This document shows positions 24,501 through 33,841 of a DNA stretch of 53,527 bases, in pieces. A program made the position numbers and the translations under genes. Source of the DNA: a virus; the IMG/VR virus record IMGVR_UViG_3300030012_000241, positions 1 through 53,527 of that record, one strand, 5' to 3'. Under the pieces are notes generated by a model. That model was not told where the DNA came from and did not search any database. It saw only the letters and a list, made by a program, of their open reading frames with translations. Every line of letters starts with the position of its first letter. The first letter of the stretch is position 1.

Positions 24501-25253
24501 TAAACCCCCTGTAACAGCTCCTAAAGCTGTAGAGCCTGCTAATTCTTTCTTTGAATAAACTTTTCTTAAATCTGTGTTTAGTTCTATGTTTTGATTTGCA
24601 TGATTATGAAGACCCATCCATCCACCAGCTTCTAATGCTCCATAACCTGTTGATATTTTTACAGCAGCTTTGGCTGCCTCATCTAATGAGCCGTCAGCAA
24701 TAGCATCTGCCATTTGTTTACTTGTAAATGCTTTTTTACTAGACATGTTCAGTAACTTTAAACCGTTTGCTGTACCTGTACCAACAGCTCTTGCAGCAAG
24801 CGAGCCTCCTCCAGTAAAAGGTGTAAACAAAGCAGCAGCAATAAGTGTAGGGTCAGTAATCATATCAATAGCCCCATCACCAATTAATCTAAAAAACTGG
24901 TCTAAACTTCCTATATTAGCACCATCAAATTTTGTTCTTAGATATGCATAATCTTTTTTTTGTTGCTCTGTAAATTTATTACTTGATGCCATTCTTTGCA
25001 TTGCTGAATACAAATTAAAATCAGCATCTCGCATATATTCAAATATGTCTCCATCTTCCTCACCTATGGAACTTAAAAATCTTTCAGAAGTTTCCATAAA
25101 TTTTTCATCACTTTCTAAATCTGTTAAGTCATATTCACCTGCACTTTTTTGTATGCCAGTTTGTTTATACTTTACACCAGAGTCAAAGCTGTAAGCACCC
25201 ATGCTAGGTAACTCAGGTAAGTCTCCATAGTTATTTTTATTTAGAATTGACAT
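21555..25253 (-). CDS. Large internal virion protein with lytic transglycosylase domain
   Basis: 1232 residues. The C-terminal about 115 residues form a soluble lytic transglycosylase (SLT) domain: IGIESEGNP with catalytic Glu1128, GAMGLMQIMP, then AFNYGYG. The long middle is helical, with hydrophobic Ala/Gly segments around 130-165 and 220-250. This is the layout of ejected internal core proteins such as T7 gp16, although there the enzyme domain is N-terminal. It would cut peptidoglycan as DNA enters. The next gene upstream is another long virion protein. Confidence 0.8.
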   Translation of the reverse strand: MSILNKNNYGDLPELPSMGAYSFDSGVKYKQTGIQKSAGEYDLTDLESDEKFMETSERFLSSIGEEDGDIFEYMRDADFNLYSAMQRMASSNKFTEQQKKDYAYLRTKFDGANIGSLDQFFRLIGDGAIDMITDPTLIAAALFTPFTGGGSLAARAVGTGTANGLKLLNMSSKKAFTSKQMADAIADGSLDEAAKAAVKISTGYGALEAGGWMGLHNHANQNIELNTDLRKVYSKKELAGSTALGAVTGGLLGRYTQKFINYSNPVLNINKKPKVYSDDFLGNVRLKFNKGLDNFLGRVFLGNARFFKTLQDQGSDVARRFSATLDHDSQLRIGTRASERVAWSFPELLNGRRGQYMFGDKGFWKALEDIAPDGKLNEAVELDILRYLRGNKKAISKYGKDVKQSAVKLRKWFDSIAKDAKDAGFGDIRIKDYFPREWNRKAIQQNQKEFQKLLAKDLGISETEAGKVIDDMLNINNELYSSHSNLLTHGRKLAIDDNKYEKFLINNLVDVGASYGLNAANAIQTKITFLGGKLAPGVKQALDLKGNKVMVFDDLKADREKLFINNWIKPLEEELEKMGLPRLTQLDKRNMIKSFESVTGQVKFYENQVIQGLYDGLKLANAMAFLPLATVSSLSEALISAARVGPSKAAKNFHEQLYNGYKFLSTDLKSLLVERRGLSKIEANRDANKAFIAVDDVQADLVNRLAGDALRSPGLNRVARTFYKANLLLPWTKTIELASFNMGRDIAIDSLRTLKRFRDEGVNIFDDKALFALSKGKDSPSLPAPVQALMKKLDSIDGQYTGKSTNLYDRVTFLKEQLNSLGIDTRQGLNWLSKGAKESSEFYQKELTLAGGRFSRSIILPTSREFSKVPQFMTNPMYDILTQFLRYPTAFSNTVLKNFARDAINNPEVNAPRVVGFVATSSLVARGTNYWRSSDRRQEEYDLLARDYSTTPAGQFADKILPRSSIEAIDAFQRVGLLGQFEYVKRIADAAEFTGGSATDILSLGGPIMSDITGVAKYDRGLIETLARKTPGIGLKYPLERATGYEPFSGIIEAGKKADDSIEEALKVITDSIRELRVPLAEGGIVRQGFENLGRVKYSEGKEVFPDFLAMGRKYTDDDFIAKIIGIESEGNPNAISDKGAMGLMQIMPDTAKQPGFGVKPFEGDNLLDPVENVRFGTDYINALRKKLGNDRDALIAFNYGYGNTLKWIESGRDDFDLPSETRRYLRKFGID

Positions 25254-25258
25254 GTAAA

Positions 25259-27517
25259 TTAATTAGATTCTTCTTGTTGTCTTTTTAAGGTTAATACAAA
25301 ATCTTTTAAGAAAGTTAATTTTGTAGCATTAGGCATGTTAAAATCAAAATTATCCTGTGTTTGTTCTTCAACATATCTTCTAAAAGCAGAACTGTTGTAG
25401 CTTACCATTCTATTATTTTCTATATTTGATATAGCTCTTTCTGCTCTTTCTATACTTCTATTAAGTTGATTACTTGATATAGCTTTTCCTATATTACTAA
25501 AAAAGTCTCCTAGTATTTCTCCTCTTTTTTCATCAATAAAAGCATCTAATTCATCAGCATCCATATCTGTCATACTTTTTGTTTGGACTGTCTGAGTCGT
25601 AGTAGGAGTAGGAGTTGGAGTTGGAGTTGGAGTAGGTGTTGTTTCCTCACCTGTCTCTTCACCTGTCTCTTCAGTAACTACCTCAGTTGTTGGAGTAGTA
25701 ACAACATCCTCGATGTCAAACCTTATCTCACTTAAAGCAGGAGGTATAGTAGCATTTATTATTCTTTTAACTGTTATTTCATAATTAAGAAGTTTTTGTT
25801 CTACTGTCTCACCATCTAACTCTCTTATAAAATTTGGTAAATCTTCTATGTTAGTTATCTTGCCTTTTTCAAAGTTTTTATCAATAAAACTCTGCATGTT
25901 ATAAACAGTAAATAGGTTATTACGTAAAATCTTTCCTACAGCTTCACTATTATTTTCGCCTCTATTTGCAATATCAGCAAACAATGCTGGCATAACTGCT
26001 CTACTTGTTAAATCAATATCATTACCCACAAGTATCTGTTGATTATTTAATGTGCTTATAATTTCATACAAATAAGGTTTTGTATTATTAGCTCTTAAAA
26101 GATTATCTACTACCATTGGGTCTAACTTTTCGTTAGTCAAGGGGTCTACACCATCCGAACCTTTTTTAACTTGGTCGATAACAAATTGAGCTGATACTCT
26201 TCTTAGCTCATCGTCTGATATACCTTGGTCGTTAAAAAAAGCATTATAGGCAGGGAATCTTTTTAATGAATAATAAACTGTTGATGCTTTGTCAACATAG
26301 GCATCAAAAACTGCTTCTTCTCCTTCTACTCCATATCTTAATGTTTGTTTTAAAGTTCTGTTATTTTTTAACTTAACATCTTGACCTGTGCCTGTAGGAT
26401 TTCTAATAAGATTAACAAGTACACCTTCCATAAGAGGTCTTAGGTCATCAATTTCTTTTGCATCTATTTCAGGTGTTGGTGAAAGCCCACCTATAGCTGC
26501 ATCTACATCTGTTTCTTCTCTATATGTAGGATTACCATAAACGTCTATTCCCTCAATCGGTATTACAATTCTTGTTTGTGTTCCAAAACCAGTCTCAACT
26601 TCTCTTGTTACAGGCTCTCCTATCTTTGTAATCTTACCTTTAACTTGTCCTGATGTAATTGCATCTCTCAATTTTATTAGTATGCCATCTATTCTTGAAG
26701 AACCATAAAGACTTGCCATTCTTTCTTGATAACTTTTACTTGCTTGATTAAGTTCTGCCATCTCTCTTGCAACATCTTCACCATAAACTTTAGCTAGTTC
26801 AGCTTGTAAAGTTTCTGAGCTTTCTAAATTTTTGTAATCTAAAGTTTCAGGGGTTTCTATTCCTATAACTTTTCTTGCAAAATTACTAAATCTTTGAAAA
26901 GGATTTGAGCCATTAATTCTATTAAGATATTTATTAGCATCTAAAATAGACATATCTGGGTCAGGAATATCTAAACCTTCATCGTATGCTCTTTGTGCAT
27001 CAGCTATTTCTGCTTGAAAATCTGAGCCTGTTATGATGCTATTAAGAAAAGAAGCATAACTAGAATTATCTTTTGTTAATCCTGCAAACTCCCCAGTCCC
27101 TGAAATAATATCTCTAAGAGCTGCTGCCTGTAATACTCTATATTTATTTTCATCAACTTTACCATCTACTATATAACCATTTGGATTATTTTCTGGGTCA
27201 TATACTGCATTAGTTGTATATTTTAAAGCATTATTACTATGGTTTTGTAGCCAAGTTTTAAAAGGAATATTCTTATCGTCTAAAAAAGCACTCTTACTTG
27301 TAAACTGTTCTGTTAAAGGGTCAGTAAAATTTGATTTTATAATTTCATTTAAACTTTCACCAAGAGGAGCTACAGCAGAATCAATAAGAAAATCTTTTAT
27401 TCTATCCCTTCTATCTTTTTTTCTTCTTCTATCTTCAGCTTTTTCTGCTCTATCTCTAGCATCTCTAAATTGTTTTTGTGCATATTCTATGCCACCATCG
27501 CCATCATATAAGCCCAT
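25259..27517 (-). CDS. Large virion-associated protein with Thr-Pro linker
   Basis: 752 residues, mostly helical and soluble, with a charged N-terminus (RAEKAEDRRRKKDRRDRIK). A flexible linker near residue 635 has five to six Thr-Pro repeats after EETGEETGEE, encoded by a short tandem DNA repeat (about 25603-25640). Place and size suggest an internal core or ejection protein acting with the transglycosylase protein. I recognise no enzymatic motif. Confidence 0.6.
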   Translation of the reverse strand: MGLYDGDGGIEYAQKQFRDARDRAEKAEDRRRKKDRRDRIKDFLIDSAVAPLGESLNEIIKSNFTDPLTEQFTSKSAFLDDKNIPFKTWLQNHSNNALKYTTNAVYDPENNPNGYIVDGKVDENKYRVLQAAALRDIISGTGEFAGLTKDNSSYASFLNSIITGSDFQAEIADAQRAYDEGLDIPDPDMSILDANKYLNRINGSNPFQRFSNFARKVIGIETPETLDYKNLESSETLQAELAKVYGEDVAREMAELNQASKSYQERMASLYGSSRIDGILIKLRDAITSGQVKGKITKIGEPVTREVETGFGTQTRIVIPIEGIDVYGNPTYREETDVDAAIGGLSPTPEIDAKEIDDLRPLMEGVLVNLIRNPTGTGQDVKLKNNRTLKQTLRYGVEGEEAVFDAYVDKASTVYYSLKRFPAYNAFFNDQGISDDELRRVSAQFVIDQVKKGSDGVDPLTNEKLDPMVVDNLLRANNTKPYLYEIISTLNNQQILVGNDIDLTSRAVMPALFADIANRGENNSEAVGKILRNNLFTVYNMQSFIDKNFEKGKITNIEDLPNFIRELDGETVEQKLLNYEITVKRIINATIPPALSEIRFDIEDVVTTPTTEVVTEETGEETGEETTPTPTPTPTPTPTTTQTVQTKSMTDMDADELDAFIDEKRGEILGDFFSNIGKAISSNQLNRSIERAERAISNIENNRMVSYNSSAFRRYVEEQTQDNFDFNMPNATKLTFLKDFVLTLKRQQEESN

Positions 27518-28149
27518 TACTCTTCTCCTCTAGCTAGTAAACTAGCACTATCTCCCTCTTCTACTTGTCTATCTAATAAACTTTCAATAGGAGGTAACTC
27601 TTCTATTCTTTTTGCAATATCAGTTGGAATAACTCCTTCAGGAACTCCACCACTTTCTTTTGCTTTTTTTCTTGCTGCTACATTTGCAATATTTTTTGCT
27701 CGCATAACAAGCATTTTTTCTTCTTCATCAGACTCTCCATCTTCCATGTCAATCATGTTTCCAAGGTCATCTGAATCTAATCTATAACCTACTCCTGCTT
27801 TTTCAGCTAAAGCCATAAGTAAATATGCAAAAGGTTCTAGCAACATTAACATTAAATCAGGATTCCATTTACCTTCTCTGAAACCTACATATCCCATTTG
27901 TAAAGCTAAATCCATAATTGGTACTCCATCACCTATAGCTAAAACAATAGGTACATAGTTTTCTTCATCCAATAATTCTAATGCTGTATATTGCAAAGCC
28001 TCATGCATATCAGTAAAGTCTGGAGCAGTTTCAAAAGGTCTACGGTCTTCTACAGGCTGTGTCCAAGACTGACCTGGGATTGCATAGCCTCTATCCGAAA
28101 AAGCTTTTATAGCTTCTGGATTCATTTCTTCGCCCATCATTTTTTCCAT
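27517..28149 (-). CDS. Hypothetical virion-region protein (210 aa)
   Basis: GGAGAAATT precedes the ATG, and the stop overlaps the next gene. There is a hydrophobic helical middle (LMLMLLEPFAYLLMALAEKAG), an acidic patch (MEDGESDEEEK) and a charged C-terminus. Found among structural genes, so probably a virion or morphogenesis factor; no family is recognised. Confidence 0.55.
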   Translation of the reverse strand: MEKMMGEEMNPEAIKAFSDRGYAIPGQSWTQPVEDRRPFETAPDFTDMHEALQYTALELLDEENYVPIVLAIGDGVPIMDLALQMGYVGFREGKWNPDLMLMLLEPFAYLLMALAEKAGVGYRLDSDDLGNMIDMEDGESDEEEKMLVMRAKNIANVAARKKAKESGGVPEGVIPTDIAKRIEELPPIESLLDRQVEEGDSASLLARGEE

Positions 28150-28157
28150 AATTTCTC

Positions 28158-29318
28158 CTAACCGTATATTTTATATTCTTGTCTAAAGGGAGCATCTACT
28201 TGAAGCATAGATGATGCATTGTCAAAACCAAAGACTCCCATATATTTTTTGTAAACGTCATCACCAGGATTTAACTGTGCATTGACATACGGAGTATAAG
28301 CCATACTTTGAGCTTGCCAATTATTACCCAGAGGACTCATAAAGTTATCTATTTCTCCTAACGATATAGTGCTTTTAGTACCCATTCCTATAACATTTGG
28401 TACAACTCTAGTGTTGTAATTAATTACAGGGTCGCCAGGTTTGCCTGTAATAGCATACATAGCTTCTGTTCGTATACCTTGTCCTATTCCCTCTTCAACT
28501 TTTTTCTCAACATACTCATAAGGCTTAAACTCTTCAAACCTTTTTCTAGCTTTAGAATCAGGGTCTAAAATATTTATATCACTCAAAAAGTCTTGACCTT
28601 TCTCAATTAAGTTATCTCCTAAATCTTTGAAAGACTCAGAGAAATTTTTATAATCAGCATCTACACCAGTAGTTATATCTCCTACAGTTCCGTAAGGTTT
28701 ATTTTCATATCCATTAACTGTTCCAGTTACGTCTCTTACTACTCCTGCATCTTCTCTAGGCACAACATCTGTTGGTGGAGTTTCAGTTGAAGTTGAAGTA
28801 GAAACAACATCTACTACTTCTGCATTTGCTTTTGCAGCTTCTTGTTCTAAATTAAACTGTTTTACATTTTCACTTGTTGGTAAAGTATCTAAAGAAGATT
28901 TGAAATCTGCTGAGAATACAGAAGTTCTATCAGGACTTAGTTCAAATTTACCAGTCTTTAAAAAGTTACCTGCTCTGTTTAAACTATTACTAATAGCTGT
29001 GCTGACACTTGTATATGCATTCTTTATCCATGTACCACCAACATTAACCATTTCTAAAGTTTTTCCTAGAGCTTTACTTAAAAAACCTGAATTTGGGCCA
29101 AGCAGTTTACTTGACCAAGTAGCCAACTTGCCTGCCGTTCCAAACAAACTCCCTAAAGCTCCCATTGCATAAGGCATCAAAAACATCATACCTATTTGAC
29201 CAACTATTCCTAGTTTGCCAATACCTTTCATAACACTTTTAAAAGTTTTCTTAATTCTTTTACCAATCTTTTTTACTGTTTTTTTAAGACCTTTCCATGC
29301 CTTACTTAATAATCCCAT
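28158..29318 (-). CDS. Virion-associated protein with basic amphipathic N-terminus
   Basis: 386 residues. The first 35 are Lys-rich and amphipathic (KAWKGLKKTVKKIGKRIKK), followed by a hydrophobic stretch (about 37-60, IGMMFLMPYAMGALGSLFG). The rest is soluble. Such N-termini can insert in membranes, which fits an ejected internal protein. GGAGAAAAT precedes the start. The assignment to the ejection complex is inference from position. Confidence 0.55.
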   Translation of the reverse strand: MGLLSKAWKGLKKTVKKIGKRIKKTFKSVMKGIGKLGIVGQIGMMFLMPYAMGALGSLFGTAGKLATWSSKLLGPNSGFLSKALGKTLEMVNVGGTWIKNAYTSVSTAISNSLNRAGNFLKTGKFELSPDRTSVFSADFKSSLDTLPTSENVKQFNLEQEAAKANAEVVDVVSTSTSTETPPTDVVPREDAGVVRDVTGTVNGYENKPYGTVGDITTGVDADYKNFSESFKDLGDNLIEKGQDFLSDINILDPDSKARKRFEEFKPYEYVEKKVEEGIGQGIRTEAMYAITGKPGDPVINYNTRVVPNVIGMGTKSTISLGEIDNFMSPLGNNWQAQSMAYTPYVNAQLNPGDDVYKKYMGVFGFDNASSMLQVDAPFRQEYKIYG

Positions 29319-29328
29319 TTATTTTCTC

Positions 29329-31752
29329 CTAACTAAAGAACTCATTTATTTTTGTTGATGCGGCAGTAAAGTTTTGCCCCCAATATTTAGCAGCATCGCC
29401 TTCTGCACTTGCAGCCGACATCATAGCTTGTAACTTTCTATTAGCAGTATCATTAGTCCACCTAAAATCATAGTCTGCTTGGTCTCTTAATTCTTGCCAA
29501 AGAAAAGAGTTTGCAGCCTGTGTTAGTCCAAAAGCATTCTGAGCATTCTGTTGATTGACTGCATTTTGTGCAGCAGTATCAGCAGTATTAGCTCTTCTTC
29601 TCCAATCAATATTAGAGTTGATAACTGCTTGTGCATTTGCAGAGTTCCATTGTTGCCTATTAAAATTTTGTTGCTCGTTAAATTGTTCTACTTGATTCAT
29701 AATAGCTGCATTAGCTCTGTTTACATCAGTAAGCCTTTGAGCATCTCTAGCTTCAGCAGCATTTGATGCTTGAGCATTAAATTGATTTGTAGCATTTATA
29801 TAACCTGCATTGTATTGTCTTATCTGTGTCTCAATTTGTGCCATAAACTGTTGAGCTTGTCTGTCATTTGTAGCATTAAATTGACCCATAGCATTTATTG
29901 CTGATTGATTACTTAACAATCTTTGTTGTTCATATTGAGCTTTAATAACATTTGCTTGTTGTCTGTTACTTAAGTTTGCCATGTTAGTAGTCAAGAATGC
30001 TTTTGCATTTTCTATTTGTGCTTTCTGATAAAAGTCAGCATCAGCTAAATCAGCTCTAGCAATAGTTGCAGCATTTTGTACAGCAGCTTGTTGTTCAAAA
30101 TTAGCATCAGTTAAACTTACAGTTTGTAAAAATTTAGAGTTAGCTAATTCTGTTTGTTGCTCCATAGTCATATTAGCAACATCTATCTTAAATGCACTTT
30201 CTGCATTCTTTAAAGTTACTTGTTGTTGTCTTTGAGCATTTGCCTCAGAAACAGCAGCTTCTATACCTCTTTGCTCTGATACACTTCTTTGTATAGCTTG
30301 AGCATTTGCTTGAGCCAAAGGTAAAGATGCTTGAATAATAGTATTAGCTAAAGCATCTCTAGCTACTGATGAAGCTTGTAAACCTCTTTTAGCTAACATA
30401 GCTTCTACAGATGCTACAGCAGGTCTAGCCCATGTAGGTATTTCACCCTCTTCTATACCAGTTAATAGACTTTCAAGTTGATTAGATACTAAAGCTTCTT
30501 CAGGCAATCCTTCTATTATGCCTCTTTCTTCTTCTGTAAAGTCTGTTAATCTATCTTCAAGAGATTCAGGGTCATTACCTAAATCAGTAATAGCACTTTC
30601 TTGTAACCCTGCATTTCTTAATTGTTTTTTAGCTCTAGTAATTCTTGCTAAATCTGTTCCTGCATTTCTAGCTACTGTAGCTTTTGCATCATCTGATAAT
30701 GCTCCTGTTACTTGTTCAGCAACTGCACCAGTTACAATCGCTTCTTCTACATCTACATCAGCTACTACAGGTGCATCTTCTACCTTTGCAGCTCTAGCTA
30801 ATTTTACTTCATCTTCTTGTGCAGCTCTAGCTTGAGCAGCTTGTTCTATAGTTTCTGTAGGTGTAGCTGTAGCTGTAACCTCTCTAGCTGGGTCTACTTC
30901 ACGTACTTGGTCTTGTGTAATTGTAGTTACATCTTCGTCTGCTGTTGTAGGAGCAGTAAAAGTTTCTGCTTGACCTGCATCTGGAGCAACAACAGTAGGT
31001 GCTTCTGTATCTTCTCTATTGATACCCATTACTGTAGGAACAGGAACAGTACCTTCTGGAATATTACCTGAAGCTATATCACTTGCACCTCTTCCTGTTA
31101 AAATATTACGTGACCTTCTTTCACGGTCAAAGGCTGCTCTTTTGGCTATTTCTGACATGCCTGATAAAGGGTCTGGGTCTGTAGAAGTACCACCACCTTC
31201 ATCTGAACCGACTCTTTCCCAACTTGTACCATTCCATCTATAAGTGATACCATTTATAGTCATGGTGTCGCCTACTTTTAGTCCACCATCATCACCACCA
31301 CCATTGTTGTTACCACCGTTTTGGTCTCCACCACCATTCTGTTCACTTCCACCATTCTGTTCACTTCCACCGTTTTGTTGTGTACCGTTTTGTGAGAATG
31401 ACCCAGCATTAGCCATGTCAGCACCCTGATTACGTCCCTGTCCACGTCCACGTTGACGACCTCTTCTTGCAGCTTCTTGGTAATCTTCTTGAGTATCTCT
31501 ATCTCCAGTAGTAAAACCTGGGCCACTTGATATAGCCACAGGAGCAGGCTGTGTAGGTTGTTTTTCTTGAGGAGGTGCTACAGGTCTACCAACAGCAATA
31601 GGGTCATTATCCCTACCACCACCAGGACCACCTATGGAAATCATATCATCCCTTGTAGGTCTTGCTCCTCTTCTGGCCATGACGTTACCACCAGTTCTAT
31701 AATCTTTTCTTTTTAATTTGGCTCTTTTTCTTTTTGATTTATATTTTGCCAT
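29329..31752 (-). CDS. Large low-complexity virion protein (807 aa)
   Basis: The N-terminus is strongly basic (KSKRKRAKLKRKDYR). An Asn/Gly-rich zone near residues 120-155 has repeats of NGGSEQ and GGDQNGG. After an acidic Ala/Thr-rich middle comes a very long Ala/Gln/Asn-rich helical region (about 470-800, for example AQAIQRSVSEQRGIEAAVSE) that looks like an extended coiled coil. Probably a structural or internal core protein. It starts one base from the next small gene. Confidence 0.6.
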   Translation of the reverse strand: MAKYKSKRKRAKLKRKDYRTGGNVMARRGARPTRDDMISIGGPGGGRDNDPIAVGRPVAPPQEKQPTQPAPVAISSGPGFTTGDRDTQEDYQEAARRGRQRGRGQGRNQGADMANAGSFSQNGTQQNGGSEQNGGSEQNGGGDQNGGNNNGGGDDGGLKVGDTMTINGITYRWNGTSWERVGSDEGGGTSTDPDPLSGMSEIAKRAAFDRERRSRNILTGRGASDIASGNIPEGTVPVPTVMGINREDTEAPTVVAPDAGQAETFTAPTTADEDVTTITQDQVREVDPAREVTATATPTETIEQAAQARAAQEDEVKLARAAKVEDAPVVADVDVEEAIVTGAVAEQVTGALSDDAKATVARNAGTDLARITRAKKQLRNAGLQESAITDLGNDPESLEDRLTDFTEEERGIIEGLPEEALVSNQLESLLTGIEEGEIPTWARPAVASVEAMLAKRGLQASSVARDALANTIIQASLPLAQANAQAIQRSVSEQRGIEAAVSEANAQRQQQVTLKNAESAFKIDVANMTMEQQTELANSKFLQTVSLTDANFEQQAAVQNAATIARADLADADFYQKAQIENAKAFLTTNMANLSNRQQANVIKAQYEQQRLLSNQSAINAMGQFNATNDRQAQQFMAQIETQIRQYNAGYINATNQFNAQASNAAEARDAQRLTDVNRANAAIMNQVEQFNEQQNFNRQQWNSANAQAVINSNIDWRRRANTADTAAQNAVNQQNAQNAFGLTQAANSFLWQELRDQADYDFRWTNDTANRKLQAMMSAASAEGDAAKYWGQNFTAASTKINEFFS

Positions 31753-31991
31753 TATTTCACCTCAAATAATTTATCTACCTTTTCATGTAGCTTTTCTACT
31801 CTCTCCATAAGAATACTCATATCTTCTTTTACTTCTTGTTTTGTAACATAATCTTTTGCTATTTCTTCTCTAGTTTTATTTAGTAATATATCTATTCTTT
31901 TTGCTTCTGTTTCGTTTTTACGTATAGCAAAAATTATAGGAGCTACAACTAAAGTTAAAACTATGTTCCAAAAGAAATACATGTCTTCCAT
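31752..31991 (-). CDS. Single-span membrane protein with coiled coil
   Basis: 79 residues, one N-terminal membrane span (about 6-23, FFWNIVLTLVVAPIIFAI) and a coiled-coil tail with heptads (MSILMERVEKLHEKVDKLF). Small proteins of this build include class II holins and inner-membrane spanins; no signature separates these. Located between the fibre-modifying enzyme and the long virion protein. Confidence 0.5.
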   Translation of the reverse strand: MEDMYFFWNIVLTLVVAPIIFAIRKNETEAKRIDILLNKTREEIAKDYVTKQEVKEDMSILMERVEKLHEKVDKLFEVK

Positions 31992-31992
31992 T

Positions 31993-33825
31993 TTATATAC
32001 TATCCCCAGGGTATCTGTTTGACCATATAGTAAAACTATATTTGACTCCTTTGGTTAATGGTTGACATGCATGACCATGTGTTACCATACCTGGAAACAA
32101 TATACATTTTCCTACAGGTATATCTTTATTACTAAAATTTTGTCTAGGATAAACTAAATCAGCACCTTCGTAGTCATCATTTAGTTTTATACTTCCTGTA
32201 ACTAAACTTGCATCTGTATGTAATGGTAATTCTCTTTGTGTATCTACTGAGTATCTCATTGTAAATGCATCTCTAAGTCCATACATTGACATTGGTTGCC
32301 AATAATTTTCTATAATTGGAACTATGTGCTTTTCCCAATGAGCTTCCAACTCTTCCCATAAACCTAGTTCTTTTAACCTTATCTCTTGTGCAGGGAACTT
32401 ATCGTATTCTAAAGAACCCCAACCTCCATGATTGTCAGCTATCTCAATCATTCTTTCACATTGTTCTTGTGTCATAAAATCAACAAGCAATATGTCATCA
32501 TCTAATATTTCAAAATCTCTTGGTGGTATAAATAAACTTTCTTGTTTTGGAAAAAATCTGTTATACATTTGGTCAAATTTTTTCTTGGTTAAATCACCAC
32601 CATTACCATGATAAATACAACTACAACATCCTGTTAAAGGATTAAAAAGTTGACCTTCAAGCATTGTAGTATTTGCTTCGTGTGTTTGAAATATATAACC
32701 TTCATAGTCTAGTTGTATATCAAACTTACCACTTAAAAATAGTTTTTGATAATATAACTGGTCATCTCCATCATCATCTACTGAGTCTGTGGCTAGCATT
32801 TTTTTAAGCTCACCTACTTCACCTATAAACGTTCCACTATTTAAAAATCTATATTTAGTTGGAGCATCTGGAAATACATGTTCTAAATCTGCATCAGGCC
32901 AACAATATTGTTCTGCTGAAAACAAAACTTTACAATTAAATCCTAAATACCTTTCTGTAATAGTTTCTAAATTATCTGCATAAAAAACATCGTATGCATC
33001 TGTAAATAAAATTACATCATTGTCTGGTAACTTGTTGATATATTCTCTTAACAAGTTTACTTTATGTCCACCACCAGGACCTACCATATCAGTCCCTTGC
33101 CACTCTACATTGTTTCCTAGATTTACTATATCTATTCCACAATGCCTAGCACTTGTAAATAATCTAGAACATTTCTTTCTATCTGTTCCAATAGTAAGAG
33201 GATGTACCTTAAAATTTCTAGCTATACCTGCTGGAACTTCTATATCGCTTGGACTTTCTTCTCTTGATATTTGATTACAAGAATCTTCTTTCAATGCAAC
33301 TACGTTTTTCAAAATTTTCTCCTTTATTAATTTAGGTACATATTCATCAGCAGGAATAATTTTATTTATATTATCTAATAAAATTTTTGCTGTTGAGGGT
33401 TTTATTATGTAGCCTGTTAAATTATAAGGATAAGAAGGTATCTCCAATTTATCATCTATACTTATAACTTTTTCAGGTTCGTTCTCGTTTCTCTGTAAGT
33501 ATATAAAATCGTATTTGTTTATTAAAGCTTGATAGTATTTTTCATCCCAACTTTGATTTATTACTGCATCATCTTCTAAAATAATAACAGGTTCATCTAA
33601 ATCTAAACATGTTGTCCATGCTTTTTGATGAGATAAGAAACATGCTACTTCGCTTCTTAAGACTTGCCTGTTTTGAAAAGGGTCTCTAAACTCCTCATCG
33701 ACTACAAAGTTATCAAGTCTTTTGTAATCTATTGCTTCTATAAATTGATAATTAGTTAAATTATTTTTATAAAATTGTTTCTTTCTATCTGTTCTTCGTT
33801 GAAGGCTTATTACTAATTTTTTCAT
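31993..33825 (-). CDS. Three-domain collagen lysyl hydroxylase and glycosyltransferase
   Basis: 610 residues. Domain 1 (1-165) is GT25-like: SEVACFLSHQKAW and ILEDDA (metal site 84-86), as in LPS and collagen galactosyltransferases. Domain 2 (about 205-430) matches the glycosyltransferase domain of animal lysyl hydroxylase LH3/PLOD: GPGGGHKVNLL, FTDAYDVFYAD, FSAEQYCWPDADL, FLNSGTFIG, DDQLYYQKLF and IYHGNGGD. Domain 3 (435-610) is a 2OG-Fe(II) oxygenase with iron ligands His536, Asp538 (PLHTDASL) and His585, and Lys595 ten residues on for 2-oxoglutarate. The gene lies in the same operon as the collagen-like fibre, whose triplets carry Lys in the Y position. This strongly suggests Lys hydroxylation and glycosylation of the fibre, as in mimivirus L230. 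Activity is inferred. Confidence 0.88.
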   Translation of the reverse strand: MKKLVISLQRRTDRKKQFYKNNLTNYQFIEAIDYKRLDNFVVDEEFRDPFQNRQVLRSEVACFLSHQKAWTTCLDLDEPVIILEDDAVINQSWDEKYYQALINKYDFIYLQRNENEPEKVISIDDKLEIPSYPYNLTGYIIKPSTAKILLDNINKIIPADEYVPKLIKEKILKNVVALKEDSCNQISREESPSDIEVPAGIARNFKVHPLTIGTDRKKCSRLFTSARHCGIDIVNLGNNVEWQGTDMVGPGGGHKVNLLREYINKLPDNDVILFTDAYDVFYADNLETITERYLGFNCKVLFSAEQYCWPDADLEHVFPDAPTKYRFLNSGTFIGEVGELKKMLATDSVDDDGDDQLYYQKLFLSGKFDIQLDYEGYIFQTHEANTTMLEGQLFNPLTGCCSCIYHGNGGDLTKKKFDQMYNRFFPKQESLFIPPRDFEILDDDILLVDFMTQEQCERMIEIADNHGGWGSLEYDKFPAQEIRLKELGLWEELEAHWEKHIVPIIENYWQPMSMYGLRDAFTMRYSVDTQRELPLHTDASLVTGSIKLNDDYEGADLVYPRQNFSNKDIPVGKCILFPGMVTHGHACQPLTKGVKYSFTIWSNRYPGDSI

Positions 33826-33841
33826 TTACTAAGTATACCAC

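Noticed and set aside
30518-30835. + strand Ser/Ala-rich frames opposite the 807-aa protein
   Set aside because: Antisense to a well-supported gene, low complexity, no start signals.
31278-31526. 82-residue - strand frame inside the 807-aa protein gene
   Set aside because: A shadow created by the Asn/Gly-rich repeat in the true frame; Val/Met/Lys repeats are an artefact.
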